A stretch of DNA of 64,000 bases from an uncultured Candidatus Saccharibacteria bacterium (GTDB lineage Bacteria > Patescibacteriota > Saccharimonadia > Saccharimonadales > Saccharimonadaceae). Numbering within the stretch: position 1 is the stretch's first letter; every line of letters starts with the position of its first letter. Positions 1 to 9,209 of this stretch are shown piece by piece. The position numbers were made by a program, and so were the translations under genes. The DNA is taken from positions 124,001 to 188,000 of the forward strand of contig CALCYQ010000003.1 of assembly GCA_937906385.1 (NCBI GenBank), read 5' to 3'. The notes under the pieces were generated by a model, which had not been told where the DNA came from, searched no databases, and worked only from the letters and a program-made list of their open reading frames with translations.

Positions 1-299
1 TGATGAAATTGCGCATAGGATTTATCGTAGACGGCGCGATCACCGGTACGTAAGGCTGAGTCAATCAGACTTAGCTGCACAATCATATCTTCGGCCAACT
101 TAACGCTTTCGCCATATTCGTAACGTTGCTTGGCAAAATGCACAGCGAAACCTTCAGTCACAAATAACACAATTGCAAAAATTATTAAAATAGTGCGGCG
201 ACGAATGCGCTTTGGTTTTTCGATATCCACGGCTGCAATGCGATTAGCTTTGCGGATTTGGCGACGAATATGCGAGCGACTAGTGGTTCTATTTTTCAT
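1..299 (-). CDS. Partial membrane protein, N-terminal part only
   Basis: The reading frame starts at ATG 299 and runs off the left edge, leaving about 99 residues. Residues 1-35 are rich in Arg and Lys, one transmembrane segment (ILIIFAIVLFV core) lies at about 36-55, and the rest looks like an extracytoplasmic helical region. The ATG shares its A with the TGA stop of the upstream acyltransferase (TGATG), and AGGAG sits 6 nt before it, so the two are translationally coupled. I do not recognise the family. A role beside the acyltransferase in envelope modification is only inferred from position. Confidence 0.7.
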   Translation of the reverse strand, partial: MKNRTTSRSHIRRQIRKANRIAAVDIEKPKRIRRRTILIIFAIVLFVTEGFAVHFAKQRYEYGESVKLAEDMIVQLSLIDSALRTGDRAVYDKSYAQFH

Positions 300-2131
300 C
301 ACATACTCCTCACGACGTTATAAATTAAGTTAGCATAGGTCATACGACCTTCTGGATTTAAATGAATATGATCGGCATACATGAGCGACCAGTTATCGTG
401 CGAAATGGTCCACCAGTCGGCAATATAAACATTGTCGTGTTTATTGGCAAAATCTTTGAGTGTTTGGTTTTGACGGTCGCGCGGTTGCTGTGGACCAGCA
501 TAGGCCGTAACAAGGATAAATTTACGATCGTTTCCGGCGACATTTACGATATTTTGCAGCAACGAGTCTGTGATGGTACGCTCGTTGGTCGCAAGGCTGA
601 TTACGATAATTTCTGGCAATTTTCCGGAAGCTTTATAGCCGGCGATAATTCCAGTAGCGGTTTCGATGCCGCGCGATTCTTTGGCGTCCACAAAAGTGCC
701 TGGAATAGTCGATTCAAGCGCAGCCTTTGCGCCAAGCGTTACTGAATCGCCAATCACGAGAACCTTAGCAGCATTAGCATTTGGCGCGGCCTGCTCATTG
801 TGCTTGAAGGCCATTTCCGGATTAAGTGTAATCTTAAATTGATTATCCAGTGCAGCGCTACTATCACGTAAAGCGCTCGCGATACCGATATAATCTGCGT
901 CGCGGCCGGTCTCCTCGGCATTTTCGACGCCTTCAGCACTAATTTCTTCGAGCTGCGTAGCAATACTCGATGTAAGTGGCGCGCGTACAAGCGCTAAGAC
1001 GAGCGGAATAATTAAAATTGTAAGCGCAATTCCCCAACGGGTGCGATAGGCAGGTTTGGCGGTTTTGTAATGTGCCCAAAAGTGCGGAAAATTAATACGC
1101 GAAACAATATAGCCGGCAATGAGGCTTAGAACGATATTTAGTGTCGGCGCGAACCAGGCGTCGAGCCGCGCAAAGAGCTCGCCGAACAGGATAAATAGCG
1201 GCCAATGGAATAGATAAATGCCGTAGGAGGTCTCGCCGAGCTTTTCTAGCGCAATTAGCACGGCTGGAACTTTACGGCGCGAACGCCAATTCGGCTGTAA
1301 TTTAATGATGCAGAAAATCATAATGACCGTGAGAATGCTTGTAAATGGTAGGCCAAAGAAATAAGTCATCGCATTTTGATAATTGAGTTTGAAGCTGAGG
1401 ATGACGACAATCACTAGGCTCGTCAGAACGCCGAGACTCGGCAAGATTTTTTTGGTACGCGGCGTACGCGGCACAAGATTATTCAACACGGCAAAAGCGG
1501 CGCCAAAACAGAAGCCGGCCAAATGCGAATCTGGCGCAAAGTAAGCGCGATCGAACATATGAAAAATGCCACCATAAGCCATCATTAGTGCCATCGACAG
1601 CGCACCGAGCAAAATGAAGAAAACACAAAGCGCCTTAAGGCCAGTTTTGATTTTTTTAGCCTGACCAAGCATCAGCTTGACAATAATTGGCACGAGTAAA
1701 TAGAACTGCATTTCGAGCGCAATAAACCAAGTGTGCTCAAACAGATTTGGCGAAATCGTATTTTCATAACCGCCACCGAATAGAATTTCGATAATATTCG
1801 TCGAAAATGTCACGGCAGAAAGCGCATGTTTTTGGATGCCAGCAACGATATCTGGATGTACTAAAAATGACAATAAAAGAATCGTCGCAATACAGAGCAA
1901 AAGTCCTGGCAAAATGCGCGCCAAACGTTTGCCGATAAATTTAAAGTATTTAATTGTACCATTCTCGCGATATTCTTCAACCAACTTTGAAACAATAAAG
2001 AAGCCAGAAAACGTAAAAAATATTTCTACCGCAATAAAGCCACCCGGCAAGAAGGAGCGGAAGAGGTGATAAGCGACGATGAGAATAATCGCAAAAAATC
2101 TCAACGCATTTATACCAATAATCCACTGCAT
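299..2131 (-). CDS. OatA-like acyltransferase with C-terminal SGNH domain
   Basis: A 610-residue protein. The N-terminal ~370 residues form the polytopic acyltransferase-3 domain, opening with the typical INALRFFAIILIVAYHL segment. The C-terminal ~180 residues are an SGNH/GDSL-type esterase domain: the Ser block is GDSVTLGAKA and the Asp-His block is YADHIHLNPEG. This architecture is that of OatA-type enzymes, which O-acetylate peptidoglycan or other envelope glycans at the outer face of the membrane. The substrate here is not shown by sequence. TATAAT (2138-2143, minus strand) ends 6 nt before the ATG, so the mRNA is probably leaderless. Confidence 0.88.
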   Translation of the reverse strand: MQWIIGINALRFFAIILIVAYHLFRSFLPGGFIAVEIFFTFSGFFIVSKLVEEYRENGTIKYFKFIGKRLARILPGLLLCIATILLLSFLVHPDIVAGIQKHALSAVTFSTNIIEILFGGGYENTISPNLFEHTWFIALEMQFYLLVPIIVKLMLGQAKKIKTGLKALCVFFILLGALSMALMMAYGGIFHMFDRAYFAPDSHLAGFCFGAAFAVLNNLVPRTPRTKKILPSLGVLTSLVIVVILSFKLNYQNAMTYFFGLPFTSILTVIMIFCIIKLQPNWRSRRKVPAVLIALEKLGETSYGIYLFHWPLFILFGELFARLDAWFAPTLNIVLSLIAGYIVSRINFPHFWAHYKTAKPAYRTRWGIALTILIIPLVLALVRAPLTSSIATQLEEISAEGVENAEETGRDADYIGIASALRDSSAALDNQFKITLNPEMAFKHNEQAAPNANAAKVLVIGDSVTLGAKAALESTIPGTFVDAKESRGIETATGIIAGYKASGKLPEIIVISLATNERTITDSLLQNIVNVAGNDRKFILVTAYAGPQQPRDRQNQTLKDFANKHDNVYIADWWTISHDNWSLMYADHIHLNPEGRMTYANLIYNVVRSM

Positions 2132-2182
2132 ATTTTTATTATAACGACTTACGGCGCGAAATAAAAACTTGAGCGTGAAACA

Positions 2183-3535
2183 TTAATATGGTAGAAGCGA
2201 TTGATACCAAAGTTGCAACTCTTCAAGTACGTATGGGTCGCCATCTTTCTCGGCAAGCTGTTGAATGGCCTTGATGTATTCGTTTTGCTTGGACTTAATG
2301 CGAGCGAGGCGATATTCTTCCCACTTTTTATGCTCGGATTCCGTGAGCGCACGTTCGAAGTTGCGCGCTTTATAATGCAACAGCAAATCTGGTAAACGCG
2401 GATCATGGAAATCTGGATGAAAGTCCGCGAGATCATTTAGCTTCGCCACACGCACAGCATCGCAGCGTGTCTTGTCGGACGGATCGAGAAATCCATCGTA
2501 GAGCGCCGATTCGGCATCGACAGCCGGCGGGAATTCTGGACGTTCTTCATTTTCGGTGCGCATTTGTTCGATAAATTCCGGATGCGCAAGCAGTGCCTTT
2601 TTATTCTTTTCGATCTGCTCCTTAGTGAGGCCGATTTTTTGCCAACCATCACCCTGCTCTAATACGCCGAGTGGCGCCACGGCCGGACAATGATTGTATT
2701 TTAACTCTTTCACGATTGGATAAAATTTCGGCTCTTCTTGCGCCAACAACTCATCGAGATTCTGGCGCAAATCAAAAACTAATACGTTGCCATTGCGCGC
2801 CGGCGCAATTGGAAAGGCGACGGAAGTTTTCTCGAATTCGCTACTATATTGACCGCACGAATAAACGAACGGCTGCGGTCTTTCAAGATTAACCAGCTGC
2901 TGTACGGCACGTTTTTCGCGCATTTTAAACAAGTAGTTATATAATTGTGGCTGTTTTTCTTTGATTAGGCGCGTTACGTCAATTAAGGCTTCAACGTCCG
3001 ACAACGCGTCGTGGGCATGTTTGTGCTCAATGCCATTCAGCTTCGTAATCAACTCGAGGCGATTAGTCGATTTGCCGTCTTCAGTCACCGGCCATTCGAT
3101 GCCTTCTGGGCGCAACGCACGCGTCATGCGCACGACGTCGAGCGCATCCCATTTACTACGGCCGTCTTTCCACTGCCATTCATATGGATCATAAAAACAG
3201 CGCCAAAAAATGTGGCGCATAAATTCATCATCGAAGCGCACGGAATTATAACCCATCACAATCGTGCCGGGCGTAAAAATTTCTTCGCTGGCATATTTGC
3301 AAAATTCCGCTTCCGTAAAGCCGTCCATTAAGGTCGATTGTGGCGTAATTTTGGTCACCATAATCGCATATGGGCTCGGCAAAGTATCCTCATTCATTTT
3401 AACGAGCACATTGACTGGATCGCCAATTGGCTCGAGGTTTAAATTCGTGCGCTGGCCGGCAAATTGCATAATGCGATCGGCGCGAGCATCGAGGCCGGAA
3501 GTTTCAAGGTCATAAAAGAAGAAAGTCTGTTCCAT
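2183..3535 (-). CDS. sbcB: Exodeoxyribonuclease I
   Basis: 450 residues, close to the 475 of E. coli ExoI. It opens with the DEDDh motif (FFFYDLETSGLD, first Asp-Glu pair at residues 9-11) and carries the conserved DPVNVLVK and PSPYAI.VTKITPQ segments of ExoI. The later KHAHDALSDVEALID block supplies the His and last Asp. The C-terminal half matches the ExoI extended domain. The enzyme degrades single-stranded DNA 3'-5' in recombination and mismatch repair. TAAGAT with an upstream TGT (3542-3547 on the minus strand) ends 6 nt before the ATG, so it is likely leaderless. Confidence 0.93.
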   Translation of the reverse strand: MEQTFFFYDLETSGLDARADRIMQFAGQRTNLNLEPIGDPVNVLVKMNEDTLPSPYAIMVTKITPQSTLMDGFTEAEFCKYASEEIFTPGTIVMGYNSVRFDDEFMRHIFWRCFYDPYEWQWKDGRSKWDALDVVRMTRALRPEGIEWPVTEDGKSTNRLELITKLNGIEHKHAHDALSDVEALIDVTRLIKEKQPQLYNYLFKMREKRAVQQLVNLERPQPFVYSCGQYSSEFEKTSVAFPIAPARNGNVLVFDLRQNLDELLAQEEPKFYPIVKELKYNHCPAVAPLGVLEQGDGWQKIGLTKEQIEKNKKALLAHPEFIEQMRTENEERPEFPPAVDAESALYDGFLDPSDKTRCDAVRVAKLNDLADFHPDFHDPRLPDLLLHYKARNFERALTESEHKKWEEYRLARIKSKQNEYIKAIQQLAEKDGDPYVLEELQLWYQSLLPY

Positions 3536-3565
3536 AACTTCATCTTAACACAAGTTTTTGGGCAT

Positions 3566-3592
3566 GGGAAAAGGCCCGCCGAGGCGGGCCTT
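3566..3592 (-). terminator. Intrinsic terminator of the 3612-4304 gene
   Basis: A near-perfect GC-rich palindrome (AAGGCCCGCC / GGCGGGCCTT, 3571-3592) is followed on the minus strand by TTTTCCC. It lies 20 nt past the stop of the upstream membrane protein gene and just before the sbcB promoter. Confidence 0.8.
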
Positions 3593-3611
3593 GGTAGTTG
3601 TAGTTCATTCA

Positions 3612-4304
3612 TTACGCAATTTCGGGAAATTTGATAACGTTGTCTTTTTCGGCCTTGATTTTGGCTGCCTGCTTTTTAGTGCGCTTCTGTTCGAAGCTCC
3701 AAGCGACAAGCTTAACGATATAGCCAACTGATTCTTTCTCGAAGAACATCGGCTTGAATCCGGAATCAAGGTAGTTTTCGCTCTTCATAGCAACAGTGTG
3801 GACTTGGCCAAGTCTTACGAGATGGTAAACCAAACCATAGAAGCAAGCGAATAACACGCTAAGTGTCCCAAAGGCGAGAATATCGCCCCAAGCGGCACCA
3901 TCGTTAGCTCCGAGATGGTTAATGAAGAACTGGATTAGTCCGAACAAATGCTCCGTTGCGAAAACATAAATGAAGATTGCCGCGAACACGCAGGCGATGA
4001 CGTTGTCGAAAGTGCTGCTGTGGATGACCATAACAGTGCTATTAGGCTTAAGGACTCTGCGTCCTGCGACCTTTTCGTATTTCTTGTCGATACGACGGGC
4101 AACTTCATCTTCCTTAACGGGTTCATAATGCGGAGCCTTCTTAGGAGCGACAAAGTCGCCCTTGATTTCGCATGCCTTCTTGACGGTTACGAACTGAACT
4201 GCCTTGCGGCCGATCAAATAAGCCAACGCCAAAAGCGCAACAACTACTCCTACAACTTCCCAGCTCATCTGAGCTTCAAACGCATGATACCAACTACTTG
4301 CCAT
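3612..4304 (-). CDS. Orphan membrane protein with three TM segments
   Basis: 230 residues (MASSWYHAF start). The start at 4304 is chosen over an in-frame ATG at 4352 because GGGGAAGGTGAG lies just upstream. TM segments are near residues 15-32, 98-117 and 140-165. A charged cytoplasmic stretch (Lys, Glu, Asp) lies between the first two, and the C-terminus is Lys-rich. I do not recognise the family. It is a monocistronic unit with a consensus promoter about 205 nt upstream, a structured leader and its own terminator. Its Shine-Dalgarno region is very like that of the orphan gene at 32372, which suggests shared expression style. Confidence 0.75.
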   Translation of the reverse strand: MASSWYHAFEAQMSWEVVGVVVALLALAYLIGRKAVQFVTVKKACEIKGDFVAPKKAPHYEPVKEDEVARRIDKKYEKVAGRRVLKPNSTVMVIHSSTFDNVIACVFAAIFIYVFATEHLFGLIQFFINHLGANDGAAWGDILAFGTLSVLFACFYGLVYHLVRLGQVHTVAMKSENYLDSGFKPMFFEKESVGYIVKLVAWSFEQKRTKKQAAKIKAEKDNVIKFPEIA

Positions 4305-4509
4305 AATACTCACCTTCCCCTTTCCTAAAAGGGCCTTTCTATTCATTTTCACGAGCTGCAGAGCTTCGTGTGCAGCTCACCTGCATTTCTGCCGGCCAAG
4401 TTGGTAAGCAGGAATGCAGATGGCTGCGCGAATAAAACAGATGAAATTATGGTTCTAGGAATGATTGAACTACTTTGAATGTGCTTGGCTACAATATTTT
4501 TGCAACCAT
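4305..4509 (-). promoter_or_regulatory. Long structured 5' leader, candidate cis-regulatory RNA
   Basis: About 205 nt between the predicted start of transcription and the ATG at 4304. On the transcript strand it holds a 12-bp hairpin with one mismatch (arms 4408-4419 and 4381-4392, loop 15 nt), an 8-bp perfect hairpin GAGCTGCA/TGCAGCTC (4353-4378), and CCCTTT-TAGG-AAAGGG directly before the Shine-Dalgarno. Three stem-loops ending at the ribosome site fit a riboregulator, but no known riboswitch class was recognised. Confidence 0.5.
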
Positions 4510-4515
4510 ACAACC

Positions 4516-4544
4516 ATTATAGCACACATGGCACAAAAAGTCAA
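4516..4544 (-). promoter_or_regulatory. Consensus sigma70-type promoter
   Basis: Minus strand: -35 TTGACT (4539-4544), 17-bp spacer, -10 TATAAT (4516-4521) preceded by TGC (extended -10). It drives the structured leader and the 3612-4304 gene. Confidence 0.85.
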
Positions 4545-4577
4545 GTATGCTTATGCTTATTTCTCTGTTTTGGCGTC

Positions 4578-4606
4578 AAAAAATCCCGATTTGAGTCGGG
4601 ATTTTT
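4578..4606. terminator. Terminator after the FKBP gene
   Basis: AATCCCGA / TCGGGATT stem (4582-4589, 4596-4603) with A and T runs on both sides, so it can end transcription in either direction. The useful direction here is leftward from the pheS-pheT-FKBP unit. Confidence 0.85.
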
Positions 4607-4621
4607 GAGTTGCAGGGCGCT

Positions 4622-5347
4622 TTAATAGTAGCCGAGCTTATGATAAAGCTCTTCGAGGCGCTCTGGAAGTGGAATTTCCTCTGGCACCTCAATAATCATT
4701 ACGACAAATTTGAGTGGGCTATTTGGCGGAATTACGCCTTTATCGACGCTACCGTAGCCAAGCGCAGATGGAATGGTAATCTCACGGATGCCGCCAATGC
4801 GCATACCGTCCCAGATAAAGCCGTCTTCGGTGCCCTTAGCGATGCCCTCTTTCCAACCCTGAATCATATCAGTGGATTCTTGGAGAGGCGCAATGAGGCT
4901 AGTAGGATTCTCCGCATCGTCGAACGATGAATCGAAAATGGTTTCATCAGAGAGCCAGCCGATATAATAAGCGGCGTAATTAACGTCGTCAATCTCGGTA
5001 ATTTCGCGACCAGAGCCAACTTTGAGGTCCTTTACGGCTAGATTAGTCGTGGCGGCGGCGTTGAATGATTTTACTTGATTGCGATATTGTTTAAAAGTGT
5101 CGAAATATTTATCGGAAAGCTCCTTAGTTTGCTTATCGACTAATGCTTGATAATCGGTTAGAAGCGTAGCGAGCTCGTTTTGCTCTTCGTCCGTCAAAGC
5201 GCCAGTAGAGCTACTACTACCGCCATTTTGGTATTGCAAGACGATACCCGCATAAAGCGCAAAAGTAGACACCAACATAAAGATAGCGATCAAAACAATA
5301 ATGATGCGCTGCTTGGGAGACGTCTTTTTCTCGTCGTTTACTATCAT
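4622..5347 (-). CDS. Membrane-anchored FKBP-type peptidyl-prolyl isomerase
   Basis: 241 residues. One N-terminal TM segment (about 15-40) is followed by a low-complexity Ser/Gly linker, a helical region, and a C-terminal FKBP fold. The diagnostic block is GMRIGGIREITIPSALGYG followed by IPPNSPLKFVVMIIEV. It probably assists folding of exported proteins at the outer membrane face by cis-trans isomerisation of prolyl bonds. It sits 20 nt downstream of pheT with GGAGG before its ATG, so it is likely the last gene of that operon, then a terminator. The family is clear; the operon link to Phe-tRNA synthesis is probably only co-expression. Confidence 0.87.
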   Translation of the reverse strand: MIVNDEKKTSPKQRIIIVLIAIFMLVSTFALYAGIVLQYQNGGSSSSTGALTDEEQNELATLLTDYQALVDKQTKELSDKYFDTFKQYRNQVKSFNAAATTNLAVKDLKVGSGREITEIDDVNYAAYYIGWLSDETIFDSSFDDAENPTSLIAPLQESTDMIQGWKEGIAKGTEDGFIWDGMRIGGIREITIPSALGYGSVDKGVIPPNSPLKFVVMIIEVPEEIPLPERLEELYHKLGYY

Positions 5348-5367
5348 TTTACCTCCGTGTCCACCCG

Positions 5368-7806
5368 TTATTTAATACTCTCTAATTTATTCATTATAGC
5401 TTGAATTTCGGCTTTGTCCAAAGTTTTATCTGGATGAGCGAAATCGATATGGAAGCTGACGTTCTTCGTGTCGGCGCCGTCCGCCTGATAAATCGAGGTG
5501 CAAGCGACCTTGAAAATGAATTGCTTGCGCGCGAGAACGTCGCGAATTTGTTGCTCGAGGCTAGCGTAAGCCACGTCGAGTGGCACAGTCAGCGTGACGT
5601 CACGCGAGACGGACGGATATTGACTGACGCGGAAATCTTTATGCTTAGTGCCTTCGGCGACGCGTAAAAGTGCTTCAAGGTCGAGCTCGAAAGCCGCCGT
5701 GCCATGCGCGAGCTTGAAGCCGCGCAGAATGCCAGCTTTAATTTCGCCGAGATAGCCGAGAACTTTGCCGTGCGACTTAATGAGCGCGGAGCGTTTTGGT
5801 TCATAATAGGCATTCGAATTATCGCCATTAACCTCAAATGGCTGGATGCCATATTCGACACCGAGCGCCTCGAGGAGCGTTTCGAGATATTTCTTGGCGA
5901 CATAATAATTCGACTTGGCAGCACCATCCGCAAAAACGAAACCGAGTTGATAGGTGTTTTTTGGCACGCCATCTTCATCAACGCCGTTCGTGCGTGGATA
6001 AACTTGGTTCATCTCAAAGAGTGCGAATTTAGCATGGCCAGCGCGAATGTTTCCATAAGTCTTGTCGAGCAGGCTCGGCACGATGCTTTGGCGGATATAT
6101 TGCAGCTCCGGCGAGATAGAATTGACGATTTTGTAGGAATTTTCTGGCTTTTGGCCGACCTTGGTAAGCAAATCGCCATGAACGAAGCTATAAGTAAGCA
6201 CTTCGTTGGCACCATGCGCGGCCAAATGGTCGCGAATTTGTGTCTTGAGACTAAACATTGGATTTGGATCGCTAGTAGCATGAAGTGGCAAGATTGGCTC
6301 GATATTATCGAAGCCAGAGAGACGGCCAACTTCTTCAATAATATCTTCTGGGATGTGAATATCGGTGCGCCAGAAAGGCACTTCGACGGTTAGTTTGTCG
6401 CCGTTGATTTCAGTATCAAATTCGACATTTTCGAGAATATTTTGGACTTCGTTCATAGCGAAGTTAGTGCCGAGTAGGCCGTTGATCTGCGAAAGACTAA
6501 CGACAACTTTCTCGACGGCTGGATCGGTTTTTTGGCTATCAAATAGCGCAAGTGGCTTGAGATATTTTTGGGTAATTTCGCCAAAACGGAGAGCGACGGC
6601 CTTAGTTTGACCGGCCGGCTGGCCTTTCGTAAAGCGCGTGATGGCCTCGGAGAAAATACCATGCGCCATTTGGGTTTTGCGCAAATTATAGAGGCTAAAG
6701 GTAGCTGATTCGAGGATGACTCGCTTAGTGTTTTCGTCGATGGCAGTATTGGCGCCACCCATCGCGCCGGCGAGCGCAACTGGGATATTATTGCTCGTAA
6801 TTACGATGTCATCAGATTTTAGCTCAACAATGCTACCGTCGAGCAATTCGAGTTTTTCGCCGGCTTTCGCGGCGCGGACGATAATTTTTGGATTTTTACT
6901 CCCGCCCACAGCGACGAATTTGTCGTAGTCGAAGGCGTGGAGCGGTTGGCCAAAAGCGAGCATGGCGAGATTTGTTGCATCAACAATCGGGCTAACCGGA
7001 CGCATACCAGAACGAGCTAAAATAGTCGATTCGTAATCGAGATATGACTTTTTATCTTCGAGTTTAGCGTCGAAAACGATGGCCGTATAGCGCGGACAGA
7101 GCGTTTTGTCGATTTCAATATCAAGCTTAATGCTCGGATCGTTATCGAATTCTTGTTTTGGATTTAAATACCAATCTTCAGAAACGTGATGCTGCCCAAG
7201 AATGCCGGCGACTTCACGGCGAAAGCCAAGAATGCCGAAAGTGTCTGGGCGGTGCGTAAGAGACTTGTTTTCGATGTCGAGAATTTCGTCATTCAAATTG
7301 CCAAAAGTCTCCGATAAAGTCTTACCCGCGTGGGCATAGCCCGGATTGATTTCGACGATGCCAGAATGGTCGTCTCCAAAATCTAACTCGTCAGCACCGG
7401 CCATCATGCCATAACTATCGTATTTTTTGAGCATTTTGCGCATGCCGATTTTGAATGGTTCAGCATCATGAAAGGTCGACGGGACAATGGCGCCCGGAGC
7501 AATCCAGGCCGCGAACATGCCTTCGCGAACATTTGGCGCGCCGCACATGACTTGAATATAGCCGTCAGCATCGCGTTCAATATCTTTAACGACGCCGCCA
7601 TCATCAATCTTGCAGAGACTGAGATGCGTATCTGGAATTTTTTCGCAATACTTTACTTCTACAACATAGATATTGTCGTATTTATGCGTTTCGTCGATGA
7701 CTTGTTCGATTTCGACGAGGCGGGCACCGATTAATTTGACGAGCTCCTCATCGGGAATCGCGTCAGTGTCGAGGCCGCCTTTGAGCCAGTTGAGGGAAAT
7801 TAGCAT
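5368..7806 (-). CDS. pheT: Phenylalanine-tRNA ligase beta subunit
   Basis: 812 residues, usual length for bacterial PheT. It starts MLISLNWLKGG, then the tRNA-binding-like domain, the B3/B4 editing region, the B5 domain (HIPEDIIEEVGRLSGFDNI) and the C-terminal anticodon-binding FDX-ACB domain (QYPSVSRDVTLTVP). It forms the alpha2-beta2 enzyme with PheS, charging tRNA-Phe and editing Tyr. Its ATG overlaps the end of pheS by 7 nt, so translation is coupled. Confidence 0.97.
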   Translation of the reverse strand: MLISLNWLKGGLDTDAIPDEELVKLIGARLVEIEQVIDETHKYDNIYVVEVKYCEKIPDTHLSLCKIDDGGVVKDIERDADGYIQVMCGAPNVREGMFAAWIAPGAIVPSTFHDAEPFKIGMRKMLKKYDSYGMMAGADELDFGDDHSGIVEINPGYAHAGKTLSETFGNLNDEILDIENKSLTHRPDTFGILGFRREVAGILGQHHVSEDWYLNPKQEFDNDPSIKLDIEIDKTLCPRYTAIVFDAKLEDKKSYLDYESTILARSGMRPVSPIVDATNLAMLAFGQPLHAFDYDKFVAVGGSKNPKIIVRAAKAGEKLELLDGSIVELKSDDIVITSNNIPVALAGAMGGANTAIDENTKRVILESATFSLYNLRKTQMAHGIFSEAITRFTKGQPAGQTKAVALRFGEITQKYLKPLALFDSQKTDPAVEKVVVSLSQINGLLGTNFAMNEVQNILENVEFDTEINGDKLTVEVPFWRTDIHIPEDIIEEVGRLSGFDNIEPILPLHATSDPNPMFSLKTQIRDHLAAHGANEVLTYSFVHGDLLTKVGQKPENSYKIVNSISPELQYIRQSIVPSLLDKTYGNIRAGHAKFALFEMNQVYPRTNGVDEDGVPKNTYQLGFVFADGAAKSNYYVAKKYLETLLEALGVEYGIQPFEVNGDNSNAYYEPKRSALIKSHGKVLGYLGEIKAGILRGFKLAHGTAAFELDLEALLRVAEGTKHKDFRVSQYPSVSRDVTLTVPLDVAYASLEQQIRDVLARKQFIFKVACTSIYQADGADTKNVSFHIDFAHPDKTLDKAEIQAIMNKLESIK

Positions 7807-8762
7807 GTGAACTCCTTTAAGAAATCAAGTTTCGCAGATTCGAAGTTGCGGACATCGCCTAGACCGTAGCGCAACATAACGAGGCGATCGATGCCGCCGC
7901 CCCAAGCGAAGCCCTGATATTTGGTAGGGTCGATGCCGGCCATTTTAAGAACGTTCGGATGAATCATGCCGCAGCCGAGCATTTCGAGCCAACCGTCGCC
8001 TTTGCCACCAAGGGATTTTGGTTTCTCGATCAAGAATTCGAGCGATGGTTCAGTAAATGGGAAGTAGCCTGGTTGAGTCTTGATGTTAAGTTTTTGGCCA
8101 TAGTATTTTTCGAAGAACTCGCGCAGAATTGCGAGCATATTGCCGAGAGTACAATCTTTGGAGACATAAACGCCTTCGCATTGATAGAAAGTATGTTCAT
8201 GGGTAGCATCAACGTCTTCGTTGCGATAAACGCGGCCTGGCACGGCGACTGCAATCGCTTGACCTTCGTCAAGCTTATATTTATAAGCCTTCAAAACGCG
8301 ATGCTGCATAGTGCTGGTGTGGGCCGGCGGAATAAATCCTTCTTCGGTACGGAAGGTGTCGTAGCCATCACGAGCCGGGTGGCCTTTGGCGAAGTTGAGA
8401 CTGTCGAACATATGAAATTCGTCATCAAGTTGACGCGACTCCATAATATCGAAGCCCATACCCTGATAAATGCCAATCACGCGATCGAGCTCGGTCATGA
8501 GCGGATGCTTACTGCCAAAATCGGCCGTAAGAAACTCCGGTTGTGCGCCGTTAATGTCGCATGGCGCGGTAATATCCAAGGCTTCAACGTTGGCAACTTC
8601 CGCTTCAGCTTCCGCGGCGGCGATTTGTTGCATTAAGCTTTGTTTTTTGATATTTAGTTGTTTGCCAAAATCGGCCCGCTCGGCGGCAGGAATGTCTTTG
8701 ATTTTGGCGTATTCTGCATTGAGCTTCTTTAGCTCTTGTTTTAACTCCGAAATACTAGGCAT
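7800..8762 (-). CDS. pheS: Phenylalanine-tRNA ligase alpha subunit
   Basis: 320 residues. The N-terminal ~85 residues form a coiled coil, followed by the class II catalytic core with motif 2 (VYRNEDVDATHEHTFYQCEG) and motif 3 (FAWGGGIDRLVMLRYGLGD). It pairs with PheT encoded immediately downstream. A minus-strand TATAAT and a TGG-TAAAAT lie within 30 nt of the ATG, giving a short leader with AAGGTG as ribosome site. Confidence 0.97.
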   Translation of the reverse strand: MPSISELKQELKKLNAEYAKIKDIPAAERADFGKQLNIKKQSLMQQIAAAEAEAEVANVEALDITAPCDINGAQPEFLTADFGSKHPLMTELDRVIGIYQGMGFDIMESRQLDDEFHMFDSLNFAKGHPARDGYDTFRTEEGFIPPAHTSTMQHRVLKAYKYKLDEGQAIAVAVPGRVYRNEDVDATHEHTFYQCEGVYVSKDCTLGNMLAILREFFEKYYGQKLNIKTQPGYFPFTEPSLEFLIEKPKSLGGKGDGWLEMLGCGMIHPNVLKMAGIDPTKYQGFAWGGGIDRLVMLRYGLGDVRNFESAKLDFLKEFTC

Positions 8763-8805
8763 AACACCTTATATTTTACCATATTATAGAGAGATGTGCC
8801 TCTAA

Positions 8806-8830
8806 TAAAAAAGCGCCCGGTTTCGGGCGC
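8806..8830 (-). terminator. Terminator of the 8847-9071 gene
   Basis: GCGCCCG-AAAC-CGGGCGC hairpin read on the minus strand, followed by TTTTTTATTA. It separates the small membrane protein from the pheS promoter. Confidence 0.9.
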
Positions 8831-8846
8831 ATATTTTAGTGCATTT

Positions 8847-9071
8847 TTATTTAATGAAGAAGATGATGCCGAGAGAAATCAATGCTAATACAACTAAAGT
8901 GATCCAAAACCAACCGGCGCGAGAGCTCTTTTGTGTGTTTTCGAGCATAGCGGAATCTTCGACGTCCATTTCGTCCTGGGCGGAGTTGCGTTGAGCGCGC
9001 TCGCGCAAATCAGCCGTAATACGCTCAGTGAGCAATGAGCTTTGTTCGTCCTTCTCTACCATAATCCCCAT
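8847..9071 (-). CDS. Small tail-anchored membrane protein
   Basis: 74 residues: a charged N-terminal cytoplasmic part (residues 1-50, with Glu/Arg-rich helix) and one C-terminal TM segment (WFWITLVVLALISLGIIFFIK) at the very end, the layout of a tail-anchored protein. ATG 9071 has AAGGAG 8 nt upstream. A TGA-TATACT extended -10 lies at 9110-9115 on the minus strand. Family not recognised. It is monocistronic, with its own terminator. Confidence 0.75.
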   Translation of the reverse strand: MGIMVEKDEQSSLLTERITADLRERAQRNSAQDEMDVEDSAMLENTQKSSRAGWFWITLVVLALISLGIIFFIK

Positions 9072-9209
9072 ATTGCGTGCTCCTTCCTGTGTTTTATACG
9101 AATGTATCTAGTATATCATACAAGCATAATCTGTTTATTTTTTATTTAAAGTGTGCGACCGCTAAAAAACTATGTTATTATAGGGGTATATATCTTAAAA
9201 GGAGGAGAA

